DNA of 64,000 nucleotides from Bacillota bacterium (GTDB taxonomy: Bacteria > Bacillota > Clostridia > Tissierellales > Sedimentibacteraceae). The notes beneath the pieces are model-generated. The model searched no databases. It was not told where the DNA came from and saw only the letters and a program-made list of their open reading frames with translations. Numbering within the stretch: position 1 is the stretch's first letter; every line of letters begins with the position of its first letter. This document shows positions 50,701 to 59,024 of the stretch, one piece after another. The DNA lies in assembly GCA_023453025.1 (NCBI GenBank), contig JAEXUD010000004.1:124001-188000 (forward strand). The letters are read 5' to 3'. The position numbers and the translations under genes were made by a program.

Positions 50701-51750
50701 ATGAATAATAATAAAGTTAAAAAGTTTTTAAGTATTTTATTAGTTTGTATAATGGCAGTTAGTTCTCTAGTAGGATGTTCTCAAGGTTCAAGTTCTGATG
50801 AAAGCGGCAACCCAGTGTCTGAAAAACCAGATAAAGTTTATGAATTAAAATGGGGACATGTTTCTGCTCCTTCACATGCATATCATATAGCAGCTGAAAA
50901 GGTTGCAAAAGAAGTTTTTGATGCAACAAATGGTCAAGTAAATATAACTATATTCCCTTCAAGTCAGCTTGGTACACAACGTGAAATGACTGAAAGTATA
51001 CATAGTGGTGTTATTGATATTGTAAATTCTTCAAGTTCAGTACTTTCTGGCTTTGTTCCAAGATTACAAGTATTAGATCTTCCTTTTATATTTAAAGATA
51101 GAGCACATATATATAAAATAATGGATGGTGAAATAGGTAAAGAAATATTTGATGGTGTAGAAGAAGCTGTAGGTCCGGTAATTGCTATTTGGGATAACGG
51201 CATACGTGATTTATGGATGAAAGATAGAGTGGTTAAAACACCAAATGATATAGCAGGATTAAAACTAAGAGTAATGGAAAGTAAAGCATATATCAGAATG
51301 GCTGAATGCTTAGGAGCAAATGCTACACCAATGGCTTATAGTGAGCTTTATACTGCTTTACAGCAAGGTACTGTTGATGGAGCTGATGGTCCTGTTCCAA
51401 ATGCATATTCTGAAAAATTCTACGAAGTAACACCATACATTACTTTAACAGAACATGCTTATTCAGCATCACCTGTGCTAGTGAGTCCATTCTTAAAAGA
51501 TAAGATTGGTGAAGAAAACTATAATATTTTAATACAAGCAATTAAAGATAACACTGACTATCAAAGAGAAGTATCGGAAACTCAAGAAAAAGATTTCTCT
51601 GATTTATTAGTTAAAGAAGGTGTTGAAATTTATAGACCAACTGCAGAAGAAAGACAATTATTCGTAGATTCATGTAAACCAGTATGGGATGAATTTGCTG
51701 ATGTTGTTGGACAGGATCTAATAGATAAAATAGTTGCAGCAGCAGAGTAA
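50701..51750 (+). CDS. TRAP transporter substrate-binding lipoprotein DctP
   Basis: 349 residues. A signal peptide with lipobox SLVGC (Cys26) and Ser-rich linker precedes a DctP fold: YELKWGHVSAPSHAYHIAAE, FPSSQLGTQREMTESIHSG, the carboxylate-binding Arg in DIAGLKLRVMES (the conserved Arg-salt bridge of TRAP binding proteins) and YSELYTALQQGTVDGADGP. It should capture a C4- or other organic acid for the DctQ/DctM importer. Placement after the RraA genes suggests the imported acid is their substrate. Confidence 0.92.
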   Translation: MNNNKVKKFLSILLVCIMAVSSLVGCSQGSSSDESGNPVSEKPDKVYELKWGHVSAPSHAYHIAAEKVAKEVFDATNGQVNITIFPSSQLGTQREMTESIHSGVIDIVNSSSSVLSGFVPRLQVLDLPFIFKDRAHIYKIMDGEIGKEIFDGVEEAVGPVIAIWDNGIRDLWMKDRVVKTPNDIAGLKLRVMESKAYIRMAECLGANATPMAYSELYTALQQGTVDGADGPVPNAYSEKFYEVTPYITLTEHAYSASPVLVSPFLKDKIGEENYNILIQAIKDNTDYQREVSETQEKDFSDLLVKEGVEIYRPTAEERQLFVDSCKPVWDEFADVVGQDLIDKIVAAAE

Positions 51751-51773
51751 TAATCTTTTAGGAGTGTGAAATT

Positions 51774-52286
51774 TTGAAAAATTTTAGTAAATTTACAAAT
51801 AAACTAAATACTGCTGTGCTATTTATAGCATCAATATTGTTTTTGTTTATGAGTTTTTGTACAATAGCTCAAGTATTTTCACGATTCGTAATAAAAAATT
51901 CATTACCATGGTCAGAAGAGTATGCGAGATATGCTTTTATATATGTTGTACTTTTAGGAATAACAACAGGAGTAAAAAAGAAAGGTCATGCTTTTGTTGA
52001 GTTATTTATTGAAAGAATAAAAGGAAAGTTTAAGTTTGTACTTAAAACTATTTCAAATCTTGTATCAACTTCGTTTTTTGGTTTATTAATAATATATGGA
52101 TATAGGGCTGCCATTAGTGCTTCTACACAGTATTCTCCGGCAACTAATACAAATATGGGGCTTATATATGCTGCACTTCCTATATCTGCAGCCATAATGT
52201 TTATATATTCTGTAGAGATCTTAATTAATACAATATTAAACAATCAATCTACAGATGACGTAAAAAAATTTGGAAGGGAGGAATAA
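51774..52286 (+). CDS. TRAP transporter small permease DctQ
   Basis: 170 residues with four predicted helices; the family signature RFVIKNSLPWSEEYARYAFI is in the first third. It forms the small subunit linking binding protein and DctM. TTG 51774 has AGGAGTG nine bases upstream. The stop is two bases before dctM. Confidence 0.9.
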   Translation: MKNFSKFTNKLNTAVLFIASILFLFMSFCTIAQVFSRFVIKNSLPWSEEYARYAFIYVVLLGITTGVKKKGHAFVELFIERIKGKFKFVLKTISNLVSTSFFGLLIIYGYRAAISASTQYSPATNTNMGLIYAALPISAAIMFIYSVEILINTILNNQSTDDVKKFGREE

Positions 52287-52288
52287 TA

Positions 52289-53560
52289 ATGGCAGTAATA
52301 TTTATAACACTCATTATATTGCTTATTTGCGGAGTACCTATAGCAGTTGCATTGGGTGTTGCATCTATAACTAATATGCTTGTGGATGGTGGAATACCAA
52401 TGCTTGCGGTTGGGCAGAGAATAATAGCTGCAAATGATTCATTTCCTCTATTAGCTGTACCATTTTTCATGTTTGCTGGTACAGTTATGACAAAAGGAGG
52501 TATTTCAGGAAGATTAGTTAATTTTGCACAAACAATTGTTGGAAGTATAAGAGGCGGTCTCGCAATGGTTGCAACAGTTGCATCTATGTTTTTTGCAGCA
52601 ATTTCAGGTTCATCAGCGGCTACTACTGCAGCTGTTGGATCAAGCTTAATTCCTTCTATGAAAGAAAAAGGATATGCTGATGACTTTTCAGCTGCAACAA
52701 TAGCTGCAGCCGGAACTACAGGTATAGTTATTCCACCGAGCACAACAATGGTAGTGTATGGAGTAGTAACTGGAACATCAATTGGTAAGCTTTTTATGGG
52801 TGGGTTTATTCCTGGATTATTAATGGGACTAGCTATGATGCTTGTTATATATTATCAAGCCACCAAAAGAGGATATAAAGGTGAAAAACGCGCAAAAGGC
52901 AGTGAAATATTTGTAGCATTTAAAGATGCTGTATGGGGAATATTAATGCCGCTTATAATTTTAGGCGGTATATACGGCGGTGTATTTACACCTACTGAAT
53001 CAGCTGCAGTTGCATGCGCATATGGATTGATAGTTGGGTTGTTTGTTTACAAAGAAATAAAGCTTAAAGATATAATGGATTTAGTTAAATCTTCAGTATA
53101 CCAAACTGCTATAGTAATGTTCATTTTGGCTACTGCAAATTTATTTGGTTGGCTTTTAGTTGCGAATAGTATCCCTCAAAAATTAGCCGCAAGTATGTTG
53201 GCGTTAACCAATAATTCTATAATCATAATGATGATTATTAATATTCTGTTACTATTTGTAGGAACATTCTTAAATGCTACAGCAGCAGTATCAATACTTG
53301 CACCAATTCTTTATCCAGTTGTAACAAAGGTAGGAATTGATCCAGTTGCCTTTGGTGTTATTATGACAGTAAACTTAGCAATAGGATGTATTACACCACC
53401 TGTTGGTGTAGATCTATTCGTTGCACAATCTATAACAGGAATAGATTTAATGAAGATAGCTAAGGCTGTAATACCATTGCTTGCAGCTCTGATAGCAGTA
53501 TTAATTATAATTACTGTATTCCCACAATTAATAACTATATTACCTGGTATGTTGCAATAG
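52289..53560 (+). CDS. TRAP transporter large permease DctM
   Basis: 423 residues, about twelve helices of the ion-transporter superfamily. Motifs include FFAAISGSSAATTAAVGSSL (the S-rich Na+ site of DctM/SiaM), IVIPPSTTMVVYGVVTG and NLAIGCITPPVGVDLFVAQS. It transports the organic acid with Na+. DctM is the last gene of the TRAP operon; the region after it is a decayed mobile element. Confidence 0.93.
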   Translation: MAVIFITLIILLICGVPIAVALGVASITNMLVDGGIPMLAVGQRIIAANDSFPLLAVPFFMFAGTVMTKGGISGRLVNFAQTIVGSIRGGLAMVATVASMFFAAISGSSAATTAAVGSSLIPSMKEKGYADDFSAATIAAAGTTGIVIPPSTTMVVYGVVTGTSIGKLFMGGFIPGLLMGLAMMLVIYYQATKRGYKGEKRAKGSEIFVAFKDAVWGILMPLIILGGIYGGVFTPTESAAVACAYGLIVGLFVYKEIKLKDIMDLVKSSVYQTAIVMFILATANLFGWLLVANSIPQKLAASMLALTNNSIIIMMIINILLLFVGTFLNATAAVSILAPILYPVVTKVGIDPVAFGVIMTVNLAIGCITPPVGVDLFVAQSITGIDLMKIAKAVIPLLAALIAVLIIITVFPQLITILPGMLQ

Positions 53561-53682
53561 ATTAGTAATATTTAGAATAGGTTTTTTATAAATAATCTAT
53601 TACAGTTTTAATAGAATTAAGATGAATATATATTTTATTGGTTAATGGTCGCTCTATGAATCGAAAGAAGAACTGAATAACA

Positions 53683-54125
53683 TTGGTAAATGAATTACTT
53701 GGGATATATACAATATTCAGCAAAGCAAACAGAACAGACGGAAAAGTTCAAAATCTCGCAGCGTACATCAATAAAAGTACTTTAAAGCAGTCCATAAAAA
53801 AATGGATAAGAACAAAGCCACTTGCATTGTCAAAGTATACAAGATGGAATATGAACAAAATCTTGAAAGAAATTTAGGAATTCTTGTTAAGAGAATGAAA
53901 AACGAAAGTTATCGACCAAATTCAACAAGATGTATATACATACCTAAAGAAACAAATGGGAAGATGAGACCGTTAGGATATTCTGCTATGAAGATAAAAT
54001 GCAATAGCACAAATACTTAAACACGTCTATGAGCCAAAATTCTACAATAAGAGTTTTGGATTTAGACCAAATAAGAATTGTCATATGGCGATAAGAAAAA
54101 TCATTGAGTGGTACGATATCGCAAG
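53683..54125 (+). pseudogene. Decayed group II intron reverse transcriptase/maturase (LtrA-like)
   Basis: Fragments of an LtrA-like reverse transcriptase read in order through different frames. First LGIYTIFSKANRTDGKVQ (53698 on), then, after a frameshift in an A-run near 53800, NLGILVKRMKNESYRPNSTR and KETNGKMRPLGYSAM, then, past a small deletion near 53990, AIAQILKHVYEPKFYNKSF and GFRPNKNCHMAIRKIIEWYD. The N-terminal start and all catalytic YADD-bearing C-terminal half are missing. No intron RNA domain is recognisable. It is an insertion remnant splitting the TRAP and dehydrogenase genes. Confidence 0.85.
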
Positions 54126-54317
54126 ATAAAGAGGGATAGATTCATCAGGGATGTAAACATCGAAACTGAGTCTATTGTTGTAATTGTAGCTATTGTATCT
54201 GATTTGCCAATGGCAGATAAAATTGGCATTTCACAAATATAAACAGAATATTATATCGAATTAGATGAGGATAACAGTATAATAACTATAACAAAAAAAT
54301 AGGAGTGTGAAAAATTA
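54126..54317. other. Remnant sequence between the RT fragment and the dehydrogenase
   Basis: No gene is seen. A TAGGAGTGTGAAA ribosome-site-like stretch (54300-54312) repeats the one in front of dctQ and serves the dehydrogenase downstream. The rest is AT-rich, possibly tail-end intron debris. Confidence 0.4.
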
Positions 54318-55289
54318 ATGGGAAATATACTTTTGTATCTGGATAAACTGAACCCTAATATGGAAAAAATTCTTCTCGATTTAGCAGGAGATAAATATGA
54401 TATTCGTTTTTTGGAGCCTACATTGGGAAAAAAGGGCGAACTTAAAGATGCAGATATTTTGATTGATACAACTTTTTCATGTACAAAAGAAATTATAGAC
54501 AATTGTCCAAATTTGAAATTAATACAAAGAACAGGTGTTGGAGTTGATATGATAGATATGAAATATGCTACAAAAAGGGGAATTCCGGTATCTGTTTGTA
54601 AAGGATTTAATTCTGTTTCAGTTGCTGAGCTTGTCATTTCTCAAATCCTGGCACTGTATCGTCATCTTGTAGACATCGCTCCGTTGACTAAAAAGGGCGA
54701 ATGGCACACATGGACATACCGTCATGAAAGTTATGAAATTTCAGGAAAAACAATAGGCGTTTTAGGTAGTGGGGCTATTGGGAAAGAAGTTATGAAGCGT
54801 CTTAAGGCTTTTGATGCTAACATTAAATATTATGATTTATTTCGCATGTCTGAAGAAAAAGAAAAAGAACTTGGAGCTGAATTTGTTGATTTAGACACAT
54901 TATATAAAGAATCTGATATAATTACAATTCATTTACCACTGTTACCTGAAACAAAAGGAATGGTTGGCAAGGAACAGTTTAAGATAATGAAAAAGAATGC
55001 AATTTTAATTAACTGTGCTAGAGATTTCATAGTTGATCAAGATGCACTTGTTGAAGCACTTAAAACAGGTGAAATTTGGGGTGCGGCAGCTGATATTTTT
55101 GCAATTGATCCCATTAATGAAGGAATTCGTTCTATAAAAAATTCGAACCTTATTTTAACTCCACATATCGGAGCAGCTACATATGACAATTATTATAGAG
55201 TATACAAGTTTACATTAGAAAATGCGACTAAAGTTTTTAATGGAAAAGCAGCAAATGGCATAATAAATATTAATGCTGAATTGTTATAG
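54318..55289 (+). CDS. D-2-hydroxyacid dehydrogenase
   Basis: 323 residues of the D-isomer 2-hydroxyacid dehydrogenase family, which interconverts D-2-hydroxyacids and 2-oxoacids with NAD(P)H. The substrate domain has GVGVDMIDMKYATKRGIPVS, the nucleotide loop is TIGVLGSGAIGKEVMKRL (GxGxxG), the catalytic Arg is in NCARDFIVDQDAL and the catalytic His in LTPHIGAATYD. The acid usually supplied by Glu after FDxxEP is altered (IDPINEG). In the cluster it may oxidise an imported hydroxyacid to a 2-oxoacid for the aldolases. Its substrate is unknown. Confidence 0.88.
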   Translation: MGNILLYLDKLNPNMEKILLDLAGDKYDIRFLEPTLGKKGELKDADILIDTTFSCTKEIIDNCPNLKLIQRTGVGVDMIDMKYATKRGIPVSVCKGFNSVSVAELVISQILALYRHLVDIAPLTKKGEWHTWTYRHESYEISGKTIGVLGSGAIGKEVMKRLKAFDANIKYYDLFRMSEEKEKELGAEFVDLDTLYKESDIITIHLPLLPETKGMVGKEQFKIMKKNAILINCARDFIVDQDALVEALKTGEIWGAAADIFAIDPINEGIRSIKNSNLILTPHIGAATYDNYYRVYKFTLENATKVFNGKAANGIININAELL

Positions 55290-55902
55290 AAAGATTACAG
55301 TGCTTGACAAGTCGACAAAAGAAGGAATGTGGCAAAGCTGGGATTACAGACATGAATGCTTTGAGTTGCAGGGTAAAACAATTGGAGTAATAGGTTCCGG
55401 ATTTATAGGAAAAGAAGTAATGAAAAGGCTTATTCCTTTTGATGTAAATATTATTTATTATGATGTGATAAAATTAAAGCCGGCAGATGAAGAAAAATAT
55501 TGTGCAAAGTATTGTGAATTAAATGAGCTTTTATCTATATCTGATATAATAACAATTCATATGCCGGTTCTGGAAAGTACAATAGGATTTATGGGAAAAA
55601 GAGAATTTTCATTGATGAAGGATAGCTCATTTTTAATAAATACTGCCAGAGGTCAATTGATTGATGAAGATGCATTGATTTGGGCATTGGATAATAAGAA
55701 AATTGCAGGAGCTGCATTGGATGTTTTTTGTAACAATCCGCCTGGCTCTGATTCTCCACTATTAAATTACCCTAATGTTATTACAACACCGCATATAGGC
55801 GGAGGCACAATTGATGCATATAGGAAAATTATTAAAATGTGTGTAGATAATATACAGAAAGTATATAACAATGAAGCACCTGATTTTATTGTAAATAAGT
55901 AG
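55273..55902 (+). pseudogene. N-terminally truncated D-2-hydroxyacid dehydrogenase
   Basis: A 209-residue frame overlapping the tail of the intact gene. It starts within the dinucleotide-domain entry: RKITVLDKSTKEGMWQSWDY corresponds to RHLVDIAPLTKKGEWHTWTY of the neighbour at residue 115, so about 109 residues of the substrate domain are gone. The NAD loop TIGVIGSGFIGKEVMKRL, Arg (NTARGQLIDEDAL) and His (TTPHIGGG) are kept, but the catalytic acid in DVFCNNPPGSDSPLL is Asn. Probably a deletion remnant of a tandem paralogue, although a stand-alone NAD-binding domain cannot be excluded. Confidence 0.75.
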
Positions 55903-55936
55903 GATGTAAATGTCTCTGTTTATGGAGGTGATATAA

Positions 55937-56410
55937 TTGATTTATGGCAATTTAATGAATCCTGGTGATATAAATGTATATCCACAGGCTGTTTCATATG
56001 CATTAGAATATTTAATTAAGAATGATTCTTCCAAACTTGATATAGGGAAATATGAAGTTGAAGGTAAAGATTTTTATATTATAGTCTCCAATTCTATGCT
56101 TGACATGATTGAAAATAAAAAACCGGAATCTCATAAAGAATATCTGGACATACAATTATCTCCTGCCGGAGGTGAAATAATGGGTTTTGCTATTGATACC
56201 GGCAGAAATTCAGTCAGTCAGGATTTATTAGAAGAAAAAGATGTTTTATATTATGAAAATGTAGAAAATGAGAAATTTATAAAAATGAATCCGAACGATT
56301 TCTTTGTGTTTTATCCATGGGATATACATAGGCCCGGATGTATTGATGAAATACCAACTTATACGAAAAAAGTTGTAGTGAAACTAAATATAAAATATAT
56401 GCTAGATTAA
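55937..56410 (+). CDS. YhcH/YjgK/YiaL (DUF386) family protein
   Basis: 157 residues. The cupin-like DUF386 core is recognisable from SHKEYLDIQLSPAGGEIMGF and FFVFYPWDIHRPGC, with His and Glu residues for a metal site. Family members are associated with sugar-acid and sialic-acid breakdown, and with anomerase or isomerase-like roles, but their activity is uncertain. TTG 55937 follows GGAGGTGAT. Its presence supports a sugar-acid-like substrate for the cluster. Confidence 0.87.
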   Translation: MIYGNLMNPGDINVYPQAVSYALEYLIKNDSSKLDIGKYEVEGKDFYIIVSNSMLDMIENKKPESHKEYLDIQLSPAGGEIMGFAIDTGRNSVSQDLLEEKDVLYYENVENEKFIKMNPNDFFVFYPWDIHRPGCIDEIPTYTKKVVVKLNIKYMLD

Positions 56411-56486
56411 ATTATTTTTAGAATAATAATTGGTGATAGATTTTACTTTTTTAATTCAGTAGGAAAAATAAATTTTTAAAAACTAC

Positions 56487-56514
56487 TTGACAAATGTCTG
56501 AAGTTGTATATAAT
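56487..56514 (+). promoter_or_regulatory. Promoter of the aspS T-box leader
   Basis: TTGACA (56487-56492), a 16-base spacer and TATAAT (56509-56514). Confidence 0.75.
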
Positions 56515-56539
56515 AATTAAAAAAAGATTTTAAATATTC

Positions 56540-56808
56540 AGCGATGACAGGAAGAGTACTTTAAAACTTAAGGCACAGAGAGATAGCGTTGGTGAGAGTC
56601 TATTACAATAGTTTTAAATGAAGAACATCCTTGAGCTTTTGACCCAAATTGCTTATGCAAAAGTAGGCTCAAACGCATCCGAGCGTTACAGCGGCAAAGA
56701 CATGACAGTGTCTTTCGAGTGAGCTTGTACTAAGTGCAGCTAATTAGGGTGGTACCGCGAATGAATTTTAAACTCCTTCGTCCCTTTCCAGGGATGGAGG
56801 AGTTTTTG
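56540..56808 (+). ncRNA. T-box riboswitch of aspS-gatCAB, Asn/Glu-type
   Basis: Stem I starts with AGAGA near 56577 and has GGTGAGAG, then the specifier segment TGAA-GAAC-ATCC. GAAC (56623-56626) contains two overlapping codons, GAA (Glu) and AAC (Asn). The T-box AGGGTGGTACCGCGA lies at 56746-56760, and the terminator AACTCCT (56771-56777) with AGGAGTT (56798-56804), plus TCCCT/AGGGA inside, is followed by TTTG. It reports on uncharged tRNAs handled by the transamidation pathway encoded downstream. Confidence 0.9.
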
Positions 56809-56813
56809 TATGC

Positions 56814-56874
56814 CCTAACCCCATTTTTCAGAGTCTTTTTTCTGAAAAATGGCGGTAGGTCAACCGCAATAAAA
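56814..56874 (+). repeat. Dispersed 61-bp hairpin element, copy 2
   Basis: Second copy of the element at 27226-27286. Stem 1 (56823-56832 with 56841-56850) is perfectly paired, and stem 2 (56852-56855 with 56864-56867) uses G-C where copy 1 has G-U. It follows the T-box terminator directly and lies in the aspS leader, so it would be part of the aspS mRNA. Confidence 0.75.
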
Positions 56875-56953
56875 CTGCGATTTATAACCAACTCCTTAAC
56901 CCAGACTCGATTGATACAACAAAAAAATTTAAAGCATAGGAAGGTTAGGAACA

Positions 56954-58702
56954 ATGCAAAGAGTAAATGAATACCGTACCCACACCTGCGGGGAAATAAG
57001 AGAAAGTGATATTGGCAGTAAAGTGAGGGTTGCAGGTTGGTTTGAGAATGTTAGAGATCATGGGGGAGTTAAATTTATTGATCTAAGGGACCACTACGGC
57101 TTAGTTCAGGTGGTGGTTGAAGATGAATCACTGATAGCCGGAATAACTAAAGAAAGCACAATTTCAGTTTCGGGTATGGTTATCAGAAGAGATGAAGATA
57201 CTATCAATGAAAAAATAGAGGCAGGATTAATTGAGGTTGAAGCAGAAACAATTAAGATTCTGGGAAAAACAAGGACTTCTCTTCCTTTTGAAATCACAAC
57301 ATCAAAGGAAATCAAGGAGGATTTGAGATTAAAATACAGATATCTGGATTTAAGAAACAAGGATGTTCATAAAAATATTGTCTTTCGTTCACAGGTCATA
57401 ACTCATCTTAGAAATAAAATGAACGAACTGGGTTTTTTGGAAATCCAAACACCTATATTGACTGCATCATCACCGGAGGGAGCAAGAGATTATATTATAC
57501 CCAGCAGAAAGCATCACGGCAAATTTTATGCCTTACCTCAGGCTCCGCAGATGTTTAAGCAATTATTAATGGTGTCAGGCTTTGATAAGTATTTTCAGGT
57601 GGCGCCTTGCTTCAGAGATGAGGATGCTAGGGCAGACCGTTCTCCCGGAGAGTTTTATCAGCTGGATTTTGAAATGGCTTTTGCAACTCAGGAGGATGTG
57701 CTGACAGTTGCGGAGGAAGTATTGTGTGATGTATTTACTGAATTTTCGGAAAAGCAGGTTTCCAAGCCTCCATTTGCAAGAATTCCATATAATGAATCAA
57801 TGCTCAAATATGGAACTGACAAACCGGATTTGAGAAATCCTCTTGAAATAATTGATATAAGTGATATGTTTACAGAAACAGATTTTGCTCCGTTCAGGAA
57901 AAAAACAGTCAGAGCAATAAATGTTCCTGACTGTGCCGCGCAGTCAAAGGGATTTTTTGAAAAAATGCTGGAATTTGCAACTAAGATAGGAATGAAAGGT
58001 CTTGGGTATATCAAGGTTGATGAAGAAATGAGATACCATGGACCTATTGACAAATTTCTTCCTGATAATGATAAAAAACAATTGGCGGAAAGAGCAGGAT
58101 TAAAGCCGGGCTGTGTGTTGTTTTTCATAGCAGACGACAAGGAATATGCTCCTAAGCTTGCAGGACAGATAAGAACGGAGCTTGCTAAAAGACTTGATTT
58201 AATAGATGAAAGTAAGTTTGAAATGTGTTTTATAGTGGATTTTCCTATGTATGAAATTGATGAAAATACAGGAAATATAGGGTTTACACACAATCCGTTC
58301 TCAATGCCTCAGGGAGGATTAGATGCTTTGGTAAATAAAGACCCTCTTGACATTGTTGCGTATCAGTATGATATTGTATGTAACGGAGTAGAGCTTTCAT
58401 CCGGTGCTGTAAGAAACCATGATACAGATATAATGCTTAAAGCCTTTGAGATAGCGGGATATACAGAACAGGATCTGCAGACAAAGTTTACCGCATTATT
58501 CAATGCATTTAAATACGGTGCTCCTCCTCATGCAGGGATGGCGCCCGGAATCGACAGAATAGTGATGCTTCTCACGGGAGAAGAAAACATAAGAGAGGTA
58601 ATTGCATTCCCGATGAACAGCAGTGCACAAGATTTAATGACTGATGCTCCATGCGAGGTAACTGAGCAGCAGCTCAGAGAGGTTCACATAAAAATAAGGT
58701 AA
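56954..58702 (+). CDS. aspS: Aspartyl-tRNA synthetase (bacterial type)
   Basis: 582-residue class IIb enzyme: N-terminal OB fold (VRVAGWFENVRDHGGVKFID), class II catalytic core with motif 2 FRDEDARADRSPGEFYQLDF, the GAD insertion domain (about residues 290-410), and motif 3 GMAPGIDRIVMLL. It charges tRNA-Asp. Because gatCAB is in the same operon, it is probably a non-discriminating form that also makes Asp-tRNA-Asn. That trait is not readable from sequence by eye. Confidence 0.93.
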   Translation: MQRVNEYRTHTCGEIRESDIGSKVRVAGWFENVRDHGGVKFIDLRDHYGLVQVVVEDESLIAGITKESTISVSGMVIRRDEDTINEKIEAGLIEVEAETIKILGKTRTSLPFEITTSKEIKEDLRLKYRYLDLRNKDVHKNIVFRSQVITHLRNKMNELGFLEIQTPILTASSPEGARDYIIPSRKHHGKFYALPQAPQMFKQLLMVSGFDKYFQVAPCFRDEDARADRSPGEFYQLDFEMAFATQEDVLTVAEEVLCDVFTEFSEKQVSKPPFARIPYNESMLKYGTDKPDLRNPLEIIDISDMFTETDFAPFRKKTVRAINVPDCAAQSKGFFEKMLEFATKIGMKGLGYIKVDEEMRYHGPIDKFLPDNDKKQLAERAGLKPGCVLFFIADDKEYAPKLAGQIRTELAKRLDLIDESKFEMCFIVDFPMYEIDENTGNIGFTHNPFSMPQGGLDALVNKDPLDIVAYQYDIVCNGVELSSGAVRNHDTDIMLKAFEIAGYTEQDLQTKFTALFNAFKYGAPPHAGMAPGIDRIVMLLTGEENIREVIAFPMNSSAQDLMTDAPCEVTEQQLREVHIKIR

Positions 58703-58717
58703 TAGCAGGAGGCAGAA

Positions 58718-59005
58718 ATGGTAACTCGTGATGATATTTTAAAAATAGCCAGGCTTTCTAAATTGTCAGTTGAGGAAACTGAAATGGAACAGCTTACAAA
58801 AGACATGTCGGAAATAATTCTTTTTGCTGATACAATCAAAGCAGCTGTTGAAGGAGACGATATTGAGTTTGATGATATCAACAACACATCTAACTCGTTT
58901 CATGAAGATGTTGTAATTGAATCCTACGACAGAGAAGAAATATTAAAAAACAGCAATGGCGGAGAAAACGGGTATTTTTTCGTAAAGAAACGTTCAGGAA
59001 AATAA
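58718..59005 (+). CDS. gatC: Asp/Glu-tRNA amidotransferase subunit C
   Basis: 95 residues with the GatC pattern: ILKIARLSKLSVEETEMEQL at the N-terminus and DVVIESYDREEILKN toward the C-terminus, where the EEI segment and FFVKK end wrap around GatA. It stabilises the GatA/GatB complex. 15 bases after aspS, 19 bases before gatA; AGGAGG precedes the ATG. Confidence 0.93.
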   Translation: MVTRDDILKIARLSKLSVEETEMEQLTKDMSEIILFADTIKAAVEGDDIEFDDINNTSNSFHEDVVIESYDREEILKNSNGGENGYFFVKKRSGK

Positions 59006-59024
59006 ACAATTGTAGGGGTGAAAT

